From NCBI GenBank assembly GCA_963774765.1, contig CAVZGP010000011.1, forward strand, positions 816,418 through 880,417: a stretch of DNA of 64,000 bases, written 5' to 3'. The position numbers and the translations under genes were made by a program. Numbering within the stretch: the stretch's first letter is position 1; each line of letters opens with the position of its first letter. The notes under the pieces were generated by a model. That model saw only the letters and a list, made by a program, of their open reading frames with translations. It did not search any database and had not been told where the DNA came from. Origin of the DNA: Sva-07 sp963774765. GTDB lineage: Bacteria > Actinomycetota > Acidimicrobiia > Acidimicrobiales > Ilumatobacteraceae. Positions 17,601 through 25,407 of this stretch are shown piece after piece.

Positions 17601-18003
17601 GTGATTCGGCCTGGTCGGGCGGTTCGGCCTGCTCCGGCGATGCCGACTCGTCCCCGGTGCGTTCCGCGCCGGCTGATGCAGTGTCATCTGACTCGTCCGG
17701 CGTCGTGACCTGCTCGATGATGTCGCCTGCTGCGTCGAACACGACCGACGGTTCGTCGTCGCCGCCGCGACGTGATGCATCCTGAGCGGCCCGGCCGGTG
17801 GCGGTGGGTCTGATCGCGGCGCTCGTCATGCCGCGGTTCTCTGGTGCACGGTCGGCGGCCGCTCGCCGCCGCCGACGAGCCCGTTCGGCTGCATCGTCGT
17901 TGCCGAGCGTGCCGGCCGACCGCGGCCGAGGCGTCGTCGCGGGCGGGGGCCGCGCCGTGATGACGAGTGGTTCCATCACGACGACTGGACCCTGATCACT
18001 CAC
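11611..18003 (-). CDS. Giant putative eCIS effector (2130 aa) with nuclease-like C-terminal toxin domain
   Basis: Residues 1-330 are low-complexity, Pro/Asp/Ala-rich, with EQAEPPDQAE-type repeats. From about 330 to 1370 the protein is almost entirely charged helix. An annexin-like stretch lies near 784-840 (FDGVGTTESTVYEML, then YGLKKGETL and DDEMSGAEFRKAEAL), a pattern also found in other eCIS cargos. Residues 1374-1420 are strongly hydrophobic and could cross a membrane. Near 1708 is EEGIHVAQ, which recalls pre-toxin peptidase-like modules. The last 130 residues contain GEVNHIPP (H2018) and LDH (D2042-H2043), then a Lys-rich helical tail. That arrangement resembles HNH/EndoVII-type polymorphic toxins. 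The start is the GTG at 18003, overlapping the ATPase stop (GTGA). Toxicity is inferred. Confidence 0.7.
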   Translation of the reverse strand: MSDQGPVVVMEPLVITARPPPATTPRPRSAGTLGNDDAAERARRRRRAAADRAPENRGMTSAAIRPTATGRAAQDASRRGGDDEPSVVFDAAGDIIEQVTTPDESDDTASAGAERTGDESASPEQAEPPDQAESPDQAEASVQAGDADAVGVGPPGDATQHVDVEGVDRSNVTATTPDGLQAAIRSDLGRRKPVDLPADNSAETTARLVQAAKVTTAQHRARGGGRMGGPPPRPPDPLEIDPVPTETANVLTARNARLSPLSLPAPKPLPNRTVPTVIAPEGVGTGELDVELELDTDTAADVGPKVKAKSDAESATYRKAVAEGKQPVTDEPAPLPVAIDPPVLLDVRQPDPPDSVVPAAQGAADKANVARALARLLQDVDGEVQAMIDTSRSMAFPGNKLANAFPEVSDKEKPPLAEAFTTEMNNLAKIAGLAVEEIQAAVTARAQEVADAKVQRLQTRTAFAKAVVEELSDEARKQLAKEARARARDEARRLRRLKSALWSRNPEIVNELFDLRMTVIDADVSKGVLAHERGAKRRTTLLDLYQAAYATAYRKADDAIQAARPAATRWAPTIDGKVWLDVANDELAATFKTLKSQVEVDKTALVDRLKETGTNARSALRQWAAQRTRAKISDEARRFARDADVTRQNKAIDTAKKNAADGAIRNRLLGQVNFAIVAYEAKNEQASDEMKAIVAKMTVEQRKDAEAYLASGGDLADPMAAVAAAERSRFADRSRLTPIAERIRAAVLKMRPTTEGELLDLATVVFPEGSQGMQTRADRLKSAFDGVGTTESTVYEMLSGLDAQQSYMLDAWYGLKKGETLAWRIDDEMSGAEFRKAEALRKNDKVAAAEASVSLADGWFSDDPQEAIDAMAALSPEEAQQLLAQPGVKEKLAKVTHGRRDTSIGGGLRSVPDDRAATQIDLQMQLNAMQAKPGESTPAQERALQDDVNALAMDRAVRDKGGRGDLAAMQKVADQIRAQVSRDPRTADLDDEQFDNEVRRRMRGMELAYERRFAKEVPGGGVSALETAMNWTFLGGEKLDIARAQVHVDRSGQMAGRLQQTTRGLYASDSEVNDALQASYDRASKEVQRSNALQEVVSQELAAELDKRTKVAGRPLGPREVEAYRTAVVDRVTQGLATKYFKEVDTRFGEKYGDQWGGDPKLALRRMIIDSTQFSGEEEALARYGKDEVTGEFKLSGGFLNDAQKVRFGVQGWNMDAKQVLSGIGGKTKEQLAEIAADYQAKYNEDMWGRLRDEAGGGSIDGRKDVSRERFDIDEAKRGVPTNAKEAIDAARRRFEYERDTYAISAEGLDTMATEFARSEASYAKLQSAITSGDMTTVRNAQSAFYDQVAGAERASQAYREAIDAKVDSWVQAITLVVVVAVGAAATFLSGGTLGPVAIAAIASVAGTAATIGTKAALLGNAYGKNQLTDDVVIGALDLAVSIATTRVGNILLKLPKPTGATKAALKASAKQIAAQRAAKPFLARAGAHLAEQVAGSAPTAVFTSLLNRETWKGDPLANVIRDTTSAVAASIVIGGAVSHVSEQAMRLAAIAKRSFHFHFGSGADLHPDRVVLASMREAAETGKWHHDEFRGRGSIEERTQAWKEYKSQFPDATMPEFNRALEHGRQHLQTEVDAAQRTIKAMRTEMLSSIPPTQRAALADTPIVILSAAEFRARTGSTSKGQAVTLVIDGRPVIAVREGAPISALREEGIHVAQLNDPVHAQKLAQLDERRLQNWDSLSIEDRISTWHAKLDLEVDAQLRLIRDLETEIRTTDDPAVAADLRSRLDDARSAHDVMTTRQAELGDLDASALAEITAGRRAPPLYLDEPSRLFSKKKTPAAGATTTLPPPTAADVAAAKARADAEAKYRPHVAAAQAELDRVAADRKALGEVRDRANAAVQRKLDAEHALHTEADPVERARLEGERINAMRELRGVLAEYQSKLGLTPGEVDASLRGQGVWAVHKEFVDDLNFAGARVSELKGELDDLTYKLRPDLADDRLPLGGRYYDVPSQGGEVNHIPPDSVNGMPSYGKGAALRMDKLDHRALTSTDNSLGPKGGLEWRAKQARLIAEGKYLEAIKMDLDEIRAKHPGKYEKGIQQMLDYIEFDPTVKTMNRNSMLTINDLRNPTTP

Positions 18004-19844
18004 GCCGTCGCCCCGGTGCTCTCGTCGATGAAATCCGCGAGGGTGCCGAGTTCGGCGCGAGTCGGCGGTGCACCCGCCTTGGTGAGTTCGCGAACCGCTG
18101 CCCGGACGAGGTGCTCGAGCCTGATCACCGATTCGACGTCGGCGGCTGCGCTGTACGCAGCGTTCACGGCGGCCGAGCGGATGGCGCCGCCCGACAATTC
18201 GAAGTGGTGGGCGAGCACGGTGAGGTCGGTGCGGTCCGCGAGTGGTGCAACGTCGGCGAACATCTCGCCCCACAGCCGCAGTCGGAGGGATTCGTCCGGT
18301 GCCGCGAACTCGACCCGATGGGCGATCCGGCGGTCGAACGCGTCGTCGAGTTGTTGCCCGAGGTTCGTCGTCAAGACGATGACTCCGGGATGCTGTTCGA
18401 TGCGCTGGAGCAGATAGGCGACCTCCAGGTTGGCCCAACGGTCGCGGGCTTCGTGCGTCTCGCCGCGCCGACCGAACAACGATTCGGCCTCGTCGAAGAG
18501 CAGCATTGCTCCGCATGACGCCGCAGCGGTGAGGACCCGGTCGAGTTGCTTCTCGCTCTCCCCGAGGTACTTGTCGGTCACCCTGGCGAGATCGACCATC
18601 CACAGGTCGAGCCCGGTCTCGGCAGCCAGCACCCGCCCGGCGAGCGTCTTGCCGGTTCCGCTGGGACCGTTGCACAGGACGCTGATGCCGACTGATCCCG
18701 GGCGACGTCCGAAGCCCCAGGTCTCCATCACCGTCGAGTGATTGGCGATCGCCGCGACGACGTCGCGCAGGTGACGCTCGGTGCGCGGTGCGACGACGAG
18801 GTCGCTCCACCTCGCGGAGGTGTCGACCCTCGTGGCGAGTCGGGACAGGGTCGACCAGGCGACGTCGGGATCTCCGCCCGTTCGTAGGCGCACGGGTCGA
18901 CGTGTCCGTAGGTGACGCCAGCCCTGGGGCAACGGGAAGTGGGAAGCCTGGGGGTCGTGGAGCGCGACGGGCACGCCGAGATCGGCGATCGCCTCGCACG
19001 ACGCCCTCGCTCGGCGATGATGTGCAGCGGTCTCGACGAGCAGGCCGCCTCGCTCGGCGAGGCACTGACGCGCTGCGGCGATGACGATGTCGGATTCGTT
19101 CCAGGCCACGTCGTCGTCATCGTCGGTCAGATCGAGCATCGCGACCGTGCCGAGTCCCGCTTCGTCAGCCCATGCGGCCGCGTCGGACGCCACATCGGGA
19201 TCGGTGCACAAGAGCGGCCCGACGGGTGCAGCCTCCGGCGCGGTCGAAGCCCCTCGGAGCCACAGGAGTCGCCGATCCACCGGACGTGGAGCAGTTCCAC
19301 CATCGACGATGCCGTCCAACACCCACTCCGCTGGATGCACGACGCTGTCGCCGACCGAACCGCTGCTGCCTGCGGCGCTTCTGATCAAGCGGAGTTGCGC
19401 CAGCCGTCGATGGTCGGCAAACGAACGGCGCACCGTGTGGCGCGGCCACCCGAGCAGCCGGCCCACGTCGTCGAGCAGCGTCACCGTCGGATGACGCAGC
19501 GTCGGGACATCGGTGAGGCATGCGACCATCGGCCCGAGTCGCTGCTCGATCTCCAGTGCAGACGCGAACGTGACAACCAGGCGCTCGGAATCGTCGAGAT
19601 TCAGCCGCTCGAGCAGCAGGCATGCCGCATCGCTCATCAGCGCCTCCCACGCGTCGTCGAGTCGGTCGCATGACGTGGTCGGCGCTGTCGCGGCAAGTGA
19701 CCGTGTCGCCGCTTCGAACGCGACCCGATCGCCGCGGTCGAGGTCGTCGCCGCGATAGGTCCCCGCGGCGCGCTGCTGCGCCGCCAACGTCGCCAGGGCT
19801 GCTCGCGCGAAGCAGGTCACCGAGTCGGCGAACGATTTGCTCAC
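18000..19844 (-). CDS. eCIS AAA+ ATPase (Afp15/Pvc15-like)
   Basis: A 614-residue protein with a C-terminal AAA+ module. Walker A is GPSGTGKT near residues 393-400, Walker B is MLLFDEAES near 446-454, sensor 1 is VIVLTTNLGQQLDDAFDRR with the arginine finger, and sensor 2 is SGGAIRSAAVNAA. The N-terminal 340 residues lack motifs, as in other Pvc15-type ATPases, where this part is specific to the system. In eCIS clusters this ATPase is needed for assembly or cargo loading. It lies directly between the tape-measure gene and the effector, with 4-nt overlaps at both ends, which fits a loading role. The start is GTG. Confidence 0.88.
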   Translation of the reverse strand: MSKSFADSVTCFARAALATLAAQQRAAGTYRGDDLDRGDRVAFEAATRSLAATAPTTSCDRLDDAWEALMSDAACLLLERLNLDDSERLVVTFASALEIEQRLGPMVACLTDVPTLRHPTVTLLDDVGRLLGWPRHTVRRSFADHRRLAQLRLIRSAAGSSGSVGDSVVHPAEWVLDGIVDGGTAPRPVDRRLLWLRGASTAPEAAPVGPLLCTDPDVASDAAAWADEAGLGTVAMLDLTDDDDDVAWNESDIVIAAARQCLAERGGLLVETAAHHRRARASCEAIADLGVPVALHDPQASHFPLPQGWRHLRTRRPVRLRTGGDPDVAWSTLSRLATRVDTSARWSDLVVAPRTERHLRDVVAAIANHSTVMETWGFGRRPGSVGISVLCNGPSGTGKTLAGRVLAAETGLDLWMVDLARVTDKYLGESEKQLDRVLTAAASCGAMLLFDEAESLFGRRGETHEARDRWANLEVAYLLQRIEQHPGVIVLTTNLGQQLDDAFDRRIAHRVEFAAPDESLRLRLWGEMFADVAPLADRTDLTVLAHHFELSGGAIRSAAVNAAYSAAADVESVIRLEHLVRAAVRELTKAGAPPTRAELGTLADFIDESTGATA

Positions 19845-21328
19845 GATCGCACCTCGTGCCGGACGACGATGACTTCAGGCCGCCACGGAAGCGTGGCCAC
19901 GAAGTCGGCGAGGCCGGCGAGCTGGAGGACGACGAGCAGCGGCGGCGCCTCGATGTCGACGGTGATCGTCTCGTCGTCGATGGTGACCAGGCCCCACGAG
20001 CCCAGCAGTCGAGGCACCAGGTACTCGAACGACGTGGAGCGGAACGCAATCAACCGAGCAGTGAACGTTCGGCCGAGATGGCCGGCGAGTGCGACAAGCG
20101 GTTCGTGGGCGTCACCGTCGGCGAGCGGTGCGTCGGTGGCCAGCCACTCGCGGTCGGTTCGCGCGAGTGGTTCGCCGCCGTGTCCGCCGATTGCTGCTGC
20201 GATTTCGGCGAGTCGTGCCGAGTCGGGTCGTCGCTCGAACTCGTTCGGTGGGGTCGACGATCTCCACCCGGCGGCGAGGAGCACCGCCGGATCGGTGGCG
20301 CCGACGTGCAGGAGTCGACGAATGACGTCGGCCCTGACCGCGAATCCGTCCGTTGACGCTTCGAGCATCCACGACAGCGCGAGTTCGTCGGCGACGTCCG
20401 GCAGCACCGTCGCGACGACGAAGGCGGCGACTCCCGCCGAGGTGAACCTGGTCGGCAGATCGGTCGGTGCGCCAGGCTCCTGTACACGAGAGTGAGCCGA
20501 CCCGTCGTCCGGTCCCGTGGACACGAGGTGTGCGAGTTCGGTCAACTGTCGATGGTCGACGGCGGAAGCGATGAGTTCGCCTACCTCGTCATCGGCGCAG
20601 TGGTGCAACAGGCGGCCGAGCGCCAACAGCCGCACGATCGGCCGAGCGAGCGGGCCGTGAGTGTGCAGCAGCTCGGCGGCGACGGTGGCGATGCGTTGTC
20701 GTGATGCTGTCGACGATCGTTGCTCGGGGAGCGCACGCCGAATCGATTCGGACAGTTGCAGGGCGTCGTCGACCGAGAGACGCTCCACCATCGTCTCCCA
20801 GACGCCTTCGTCGATCGCGGCGAGGAGAAGGTCGATGAGGTCCGCTTCGACCAGTCGGCCGGCGACGATCAGGGCGGTCGCCGGCGGCAGTTCGCGCGCC
20901 ACTGCGAGACGACGGAAGATCCACGAGTCCTGCGTCCTGTCGATGATCGCTCTGACGAACGCAGCCACGAAGATCGCCCGGCTCTCGAAACGCACGCAGT
21001 CGGGAGTGCCGACGGCCACCGCGCGGCACACCGCTGCGAGCACGTCGGCCGCCAACCTGTCGGCGATCACGTCGGGGTCCGAAACGGTCACGGGCACGAT
21101 CGAGCGGACGTCGAGCGAACGAATCGCCCACACCGCTTCCGGATCACCGTTCTCGATGCGGTCGAACGTCCTGGCGAGCGCTTCGCGCAACGGCGCTCCC
21201 GCTGCGGCTCGCATGCGGGCTTCGATCGCCTGGTCGCCTGCGAACGACCCGCTGATCGATTCCGGGATGTCGAGCTCGATGCGCAGGCGATGGATGCACG
21301 ACGCCTGACTCAGTGGGCCGCGGTCCAT
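19841..21328 (-). CDS. eCIS tape-measure protein (Afp14/CIS_TMP-like)
   Basis: A 495-residue, mostly helical protein in the usual position before the AAA+ ATPase. The N-terminus reads CIHRLRIELDIPES, then a helix leading to LREALARTFDRIE and IRSLDVRSIVP. This parallels the conserved opening of eCIS tape-measure proteins (a hydrophobic strand, a long helix, then a strand with Leu-Asp). The C-terminus ends with LADFVATLPWRPEVIVVRHEV, resembling the conserved terminal LPW segment. Such proteins set the length of the tube. The assignment rests on both ends and on synteny, since the middle is poorly conserved in general. Confidence 0.68.
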   Translation of the reverse strand: MDRGPLSQASCIHRLRIELDIPESISGSFAGDQAIEARMRAAAGAPLREALARTFDRIENGDPEAVWAIRSLDVRSIVPVTVSDPDVIADRLAADVLAAVCRAVAVGTPDCVRFESRAIFVAAFVRAIIDRTQDSWIFRRLAVARELPPATALIVAGRLVEADLIDLLLAAIDEGVWETMVERLSVDDALQLSESIRRALPEQRSSTASRQRIATVAAELLHTHGPLARPIVRLLALGRLLHHCADDEVGELIASAVDHRQLTELAHLVSTGPDDGSAHSRVQEPGAPTDLPTRFTSAGVAAFVVATVLPDVADELALSWMLEASTDGFAVRADVIRRLLHVGATDPAVLLAAGWRSSTPPNEFERRPDSARLAEIAAAIGGHGGEPLARTDREWLATDAPLADGDAHEPLVALAGHLGRTFTARLIAFRSTSFEYLVPRLLGSWGLVTIDDETITVDIEAPPLLVVLQLAGLADFVATLPWRPEVIVVRHEVRS

Positions 21329-21535
21329 GGTTCGTCGACCCGCGAGTCAGAGTCAGAGTCAGTGGCACTGCCGTCGGAACCGGCCAGCAGCTCCTCGAGG
21401 ACCTGGATGGCGCCGCTGATTCGGAGCATGGCGGTGGTGAGTTCGTCGCGTCGCGGCCGACAGCTCGTGCACCGCGCGCTCGCCGACGGACAACTCGTCG
21501 CGAAGCTGGACGAGGCGGCGTTGGATGTCGATCAT
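21310..21535 (-). pseudogene. Small coiled-coil eCIS protein interrupted by a one-base frameshift
   Basis: An ATG at 21535 overlaps the stop of the fibre gene (ATGA) and opens a helical frame, MIDIQRRLVQLRDELSVGER. Around 21450 this frame turns to Arg/His-rich noise. The adjacent frame then continues with RDELTTAMLRISGAIQVLEEL and ends WTAAH with a stop at 21310-21312. Joined by a single-base skip, the two halves give a coherent protein of about 75 residues with heptad-like Leu spacing and an acidic Asp/Ser tail. Its end overlaps the tape-measure ATG by 19 nt, as expected for a real coupled gene. The shift may be an assembly error, a true lesion or a programmed event. The function is unknown. 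Confidence 0.6.
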
Positions 21536-23571
21536 GTCCATTTTCGCCCGATCACGAGCACGTTGAAACGGACCTCGTTGTTGCTGTCCTGCGCCGGGTC
21601 GGACTGAGCGCAGAACGCACGTCCCGAGGCCCCCGTCGCCGTCGAGTTGTCGACTTCGACCCAGACGTGTTGAGGGATCACACCGAGCGATTCGAACCTG
21701 CCCGGGTTCGCCGTGCCGATCTCGCCGGTCACGCTGAAACCGGTGACCATCGCCAACACGCTTTCGACCTCGTCGAACGCGTTGCCCCAGCCAAGGCTCC
21801 AGGTGCCTGGCGCTGACCCATTGTTCGGGACGGTCATCTTGTACGTCTGGAACTTGACCACGCTGGCGACGGATCCGAACACTCGGAGGTCACCGCTGAC
21901 TTCGAGGTCGCTTCGCACGCCGGAAGGATTCCCGACGATCACATCGCGCCCGTTGTTCCAGTTCAGGTAGAGATGGTCGAGCGCATCGCTGCCAGAAGCC
22001 TTGCCGACGATGTGGCGAGTTCGCAGGACAGCATCGCCTCCGGCACCGACGGTGACGTCGTCGGTCGACGACACCGGCCCGAACACGTCGAGCTCGCTCG
22101 TATTGTTGAGTCGCATCGCCAGGACGCCGCCGCCACCCGGGGAGCTGCGGGTGTCGACGTGGGACCCTCCACGGAACCAACAGACGTCTGCGTTGGTGCG
22201 GAAGTACAACGTGGACGACTGCACGCCGATGCCGTAGTGGTGGCCACCTCCAGTCGACCAGAGGTCGAGCATCTGCCGCGTCCGTGCACCGAAATCCAGT
22301 GTTCCATCGGCGTCGAGCAGCAATTGTCGAACTCCACCCGGACCGGCGTTGCGCGCCGTGTCGACGTGGGATCCGCCCTTGAACCAGGCGAACTCTTGAT
22401 CGCTGCGCAGGTACGTGACGCCGGGCTGGGTGCCGATCCCGTGAGCCGGACCCGAGAGGTCGATCTGCTGGCGGTCGTCGGAGCCGAACTCGAGATGTCC
22501 GGTCGGAATCGACGTCGTCCCGTCAGCGCGTACCTCCAACGACGTCGTTGCCGTCGGACCGGAGTCGGCACCGACCGACAGCGAGGTGATCGCCGACGCG
22601 GGGTCGTCACCGAGTTGCAGTCGGAGTTGGTCGCCGATGTCATTCGGCCCGTGCTGGCGGCCGAGCGTGATCGGCACCGCGTTCTCGGCCCCTCCGTCAT
22701 AGGTGAATCGGGCGGGTTCGCCTTCCAACCAGAGTTCGCGCTCGGCAGTCATGCGGCCTTGGACGCGGAGCCGGCCCTCGACGGTCGTGAACTCGTCGCC
22801 GTCGACATCGATGGCTGCGACACGGGGTGCCACGCGCAGCGTCGGAGTCGGCGACAGCACGTGATCGGCCACGGCGCCCGCATACCGTCGGAGCTCGTTG
22901 AGTCGTTGGGGCGCTGCCGGACGAAGACGCCCGACGCTGCCGTCCCAGCGCACGGTGCCCAGTCTGATCATCCAGGTCGGCACGGGGTCGTCTCCTGGGA
23001 GCTCCTGATGCGGCACCGACAGATCGGCCGGACCAGGAGGCGCCACGATCTGCAGCCCGTCGACCAGCACCGCCGGGTTGTTCACCGGAGGGTCGATGAC
23101 GATCCTGAAGTTCTCGATCGTGCGGGTCGGCGACCCGTCCGTGCAGTTCGCGAACCCGTCGCCCGGTTCGCGGGCGAGCGTTTCGGAGTAGGTCATCCAG
23201 ACCGAACGATGGGCGGCGTCGGTGAACGCATCGAAGAGCGCCGCACCGAGCCGCAGAGGAGCGAAGGAAACGATCTGGCGCCCATAGCCGTCGACGGCGA
23301 GACCGGGAGCGATGATCGCGTCCACGAACTGGGCGTCGACGGGATCAGGTGTCTCCGACAACTCGAACCCGGTCACGATGCCCCAGGTGTGTGGACCGAG
23401 TTGATGTCGTCTCGTCTGATCTCGGTGATAGCGCTGCTCGTCGGCCAGGTCCGCAGCACCGAGGAACTGGCCCTCGGTGTACCGGACGCGAGCGGTCTCG
23501 TCGGCACGGGTGGTCGACGGGACTGCGTCGTCGCCGGTGCTCTCCCACGGTGGGGTCCAGGTCGGGATCAC
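21532..23571 (-). CDS. eCIS tail-fibre-like protein with shared N-terminal docking module
   Basis: This 679-residue protein is third of the three fibre-like genes. The N-terminus (about 28-110) carries the module also seen in the two proteins upstream: YTEGQFLGAADLADEQRYH, then HTWGIVTGFEL, then APGLAVDGYGRQI. Residues about 250-560 are beta-rich and repetitive, with WFKGGSHVDT and WFRGGSHVDT about 70 residues apart, each preceded by GIG and a YLR/YFR strand. The C-terminal 110 residues (from KFQTYKMTVPNNG) look like a compact tip domain. By position it replaces Afp13/Pvc13, the receptor-binding fibre. The start is the GTG at 23571, three bases after the previous stop. Confidence 0.75.
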   Translation of the reverse strand: MIPTWTPPWESTGDDAVPSTTRADETARVRYTEGQFLGAADLADEQRYHRDQTRRHQLGPHTWGIVTGFELSETPDPVDAQFVDAIIAPGLAVDGYGRQIVSFAPLRLGAALFDAFTDAAHRSVWMTYSETLAREPGDGFANCTDGSPTRTIENFRIVIDPPVNNPAVLVDGLQIVAPPGPADLSVPHQELPGDDPVPTWMIRLGTVRWDGSVGRLRPAAPQRLNELRRYAGAVADHVLSPTPTLRVAPRVAAIDVDGDEFTTVEGRLRVQGRMTAERELWLEGEPARFTYDGGAENAVPITLGRQHGPNDIGDQLRLQLGDDPASAITSLSVGADSGPTATTSLEVRADGTTSIPTGHLEFGSDDRQQIDLSGPAHGIGTQPGVTYLRSDQEFAWFKGGSHVDTARNAGPGGVRQLLLDADGTLDFGARTRQMLDLWSTGGGHHYGIGVQSSTLYFRTNADVCWFRGGSHVDTRSSPGGGGVLAMRLNNTSELDVFGPVSSTDDVTVGAGGDAVLRTRHIVGKASGSDALDHLYLNWNNGRDVIVGNPSGVRSDLEVSGDLRVFGSVASVVKFQTYKMTVPNNGSAPGTWSLGWGNAFDEVESVLAMVTGFSVTGEIGTANPGRFESLGVIPQHVWVEVDNSTATGASGRAFCAQSDPAQDSNNEVRFNVLVIGRKWT

Positions 23572-23574
23572 GGC

Positions 23575-25407
23575 TCAACCGCCCTTGGGAGTCCGACCGG
23601 ACTTCCGGTTCGCGGGCTTCCTCGTCGATGTATTCGTCGGCGGCGGTGCGGCACCGGTTGGTTGGAGTGGTCCGAATCCCACGATTCGGCCCGCTCGTTC
23701 GTAGGCGATCAACCGGTCGCCGGCGGTCGCGGACGGGAACAACGCCATTCGCACGGGCAGTGGTTCATCGGCGGCGAGGACCTGTGTGGACTCGATGACG
23801 ACCTGTGCGTCCGCCAACCCGCTGTGCGCGGTTGCGACCTCCATGCCCATGAATGCCGCCAGGTTGACGTTGTCCGCCAGGGGCTCGGCGATGCGATCGG
23901 TTCGGCGGAGCAGGCTGTCGAACCGGATCGACCGACCGAACGATCGGGCGCGCTCCTGCCAGCCACGAACGACGGCGAAGTCGTCTCGCAACACGGCGTT
24001 GCGTACGTTCGAGACCCGCGCCTGGGCAACGAACATGCGCACTCGGTCGCTCGACGACAGGCGACCGCGTTTGCGGCCGAGCAACGGCGTGCAACACAGC
24101 ATGCCGATGACCCAACCGATGATCGGGCCGATCGGGAGCCAATAGTTCCGCGCGACGAAGCTGCCGGCGTGGCGGCGACAGTCGAAGTTGCAGATGTCGA
24201 CGACGCGACCGTCGCGCACGGTCATGCACGCCAGGATCACCCGGTCGTCGCATGCCGGTTCCGGGCAGGGTGGCATCAACTGGTAGCAGATGCAGTCGCG
24301 GACGTAGGCCACGATCAACATGAGAATCGCAGCGGCAGCGGCACCCATGCGGTCGGCGTAGGCGCTCTGTTCCTCGTTCGGGCCGCGCGGCGAGCAGTCG
24401 ATCTCGCCCAACTCGGCTGGCAACACACACATCGTGCGCATCGGGTCGGTCCGGTACGTCTCGACGACGGCGTCGTAGAGCGCACAGATCGCCGCGCCGG
24501 GATCGACGTCGGTGCTGGCGGATGCGCCGGGGTCGAGCAACACCGCCGCTGCGGTCTTCGCGTGCGTCGTCGTCACGTGGCGCTCGAAGATCGGACGGAT
24601 CTTGGAGAGACACTCGAACGCCTTGACCGGGAACGTGCCGGCGAGCCGGTCGCCGAGATCGCGACACGACCCGTCGCTGCGACAGACCCCGAACTCGTAC
24701 AACTCCTTCGTCCGCGTCGGCTCGCACTCGGGCTGACGGTTTGGCGTCACCGGTCCGCCGCCGCACCCGCACGTCGAGGCGTTCGCCGATCCGGCGCCGC
24801 ACGTACACTCCCAGCCGGGTCGTTTGCCGGCTGATCCGCACGAGCAACTCGATGTGGAGCCGCAACCGCACGTCGGCTTCGACCCTGCGAGTGGCGTGAC
24901 GGCCCGCGTGTTCCACTCGCGGTAGCGGGCGTAGAGGCACCACGTCGATTCGTCGTCACAGGTCTGCGGTTGTTCGTACTGCGGTGGATCGCACGGGGCC
25001 GTCGCCTGCTGGATGCACGCGTTGAGCATCCGGATCACGTCGATACGTTGTGCTTCTGGCACGATGATGTCGTTGCCGCACGGATCGATCGCGTAACCCG
25101 GTTCGACGATGACACCGTCGCCACAGTCGTCGCAGCGGACCTGGAGCCCGCACACCACGCCCCATCCGTGCAGGTGGACGTTGTGCAGTCGATGCTTGTC
25201 CAAGACGTACTGTTCGAGCAGCATCAGTTCGGATTCGGTCAGCAGTTGCCCCGCGAAGAACCTCGGCCGGACGAACGTCTGCAGGCCTGCACAAACCGGA
25301 CATGCGCAACCCGAATCGTGGCGGACGTCGGTCTGACGTCCGACTCCACGCGGCCTCGTCACGTCGGAGTGGGTCAAGGCGCTGGTGTCGGTCGAATTGG
25401 TCATCAT
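23575..25407 (-). CDS. Cys-rich fibre-like/baseplate-periphery protein with shared docking module
   Basis: This 610-residue protein begins with a Cys pair, CACPVCAG, then the shared module FFAGQLLTESELMLLEQY, HGWGVVCGLQV and EPGYAIDPCGNDI. A Cys/Gly-rich insert follows (about 180-225, with CGCG, CSCG, CTCG and CGCG units) that could bind metal or form disulfides. Further on come more Cys residues (RDCICYQLMPPCPEPACDD) and a hydrophobic stretch, PIGPIIGWVIGMLCC. The C-terminus is a Pro/Lys-rich tail. The start ATG overlaps the previous stop (ATGA) and has a strong GAGGGAGG ribosome-binding site. I find no named family for its central part. A role in baseplate or fibre attachment is inferred from the module and position. 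Confidence 0.68.
   Translation of the reverse strand: MMTNSTDTSALTHSDVTRPRGVGRQTDVRHDSGCACPVCAGLQTFVRPRFFAGQLLTESELMLLEQYVLDKHRLHNVHLHGWGVVCGLQVRCDDCGDGVIVEPGYAIDPCGNDIIVPEAQRIDVIRMLNACIQQATAPCDPPQYEQPQTCDDESTWCLYARYREWNTRAVTPLAGSKPTCGCGSTSSCSCGSAGKRPGWECTCGAGSANASTCGCGGGPVTPNRQPECEPTRTKELYEFGVCRSDGSCRDLGDRLAGTFPVKAFECLSKIRPIFERHVTTTHAKTAAAVLLDPGASASTDVDPGAAICALYDAVVETYRTDPMRTMCVLPAELGEIDCSPRGPNEEQSAYADRMGAAAAAILMLIVAYVRDCICYQLMPPCPEPACDDRVILACMTVRDGRVVDICNFDCRRHAGSFVARNYWLPIGPIIGWVIGMLCCTPLLGRKRGRLSSSDRVRMFVAQARVSNVRNAVLRDDFAVVRGWQERARSFGRSIRFDSLLRRTDRIAEPLADNVNLAAFMGMEVATAHSGLADAQVVIESTQVLAADEPLPVRMALFPSATAGDRLIAYERAGRIVGFGPLQPTGAAPPPTNTSTRKPANRKSGRTPKGG

Noticed and set aside
15313..17604. 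763-codon plus-strand open frame inside the effector gene
   Set aside because: No motif or ribosome-binding site; it mirrors the codon pattern of the effector on the opposite strand.
18004..19065. Longer effector start giving 2484 residues
   Set aside because: The added part lies inside the AAA+ ATPase gene in another frame and is Arg/Pro noise; the GTG at 18003 is coupled to the ATPase stop.
21973..24834. 953-codon plus-strand open frame across two fibre-like genes
   Set aside because: It crosses a gene boundary of the opposite strand and has Arg/Val/Gly/Asp-biased shadow composition.
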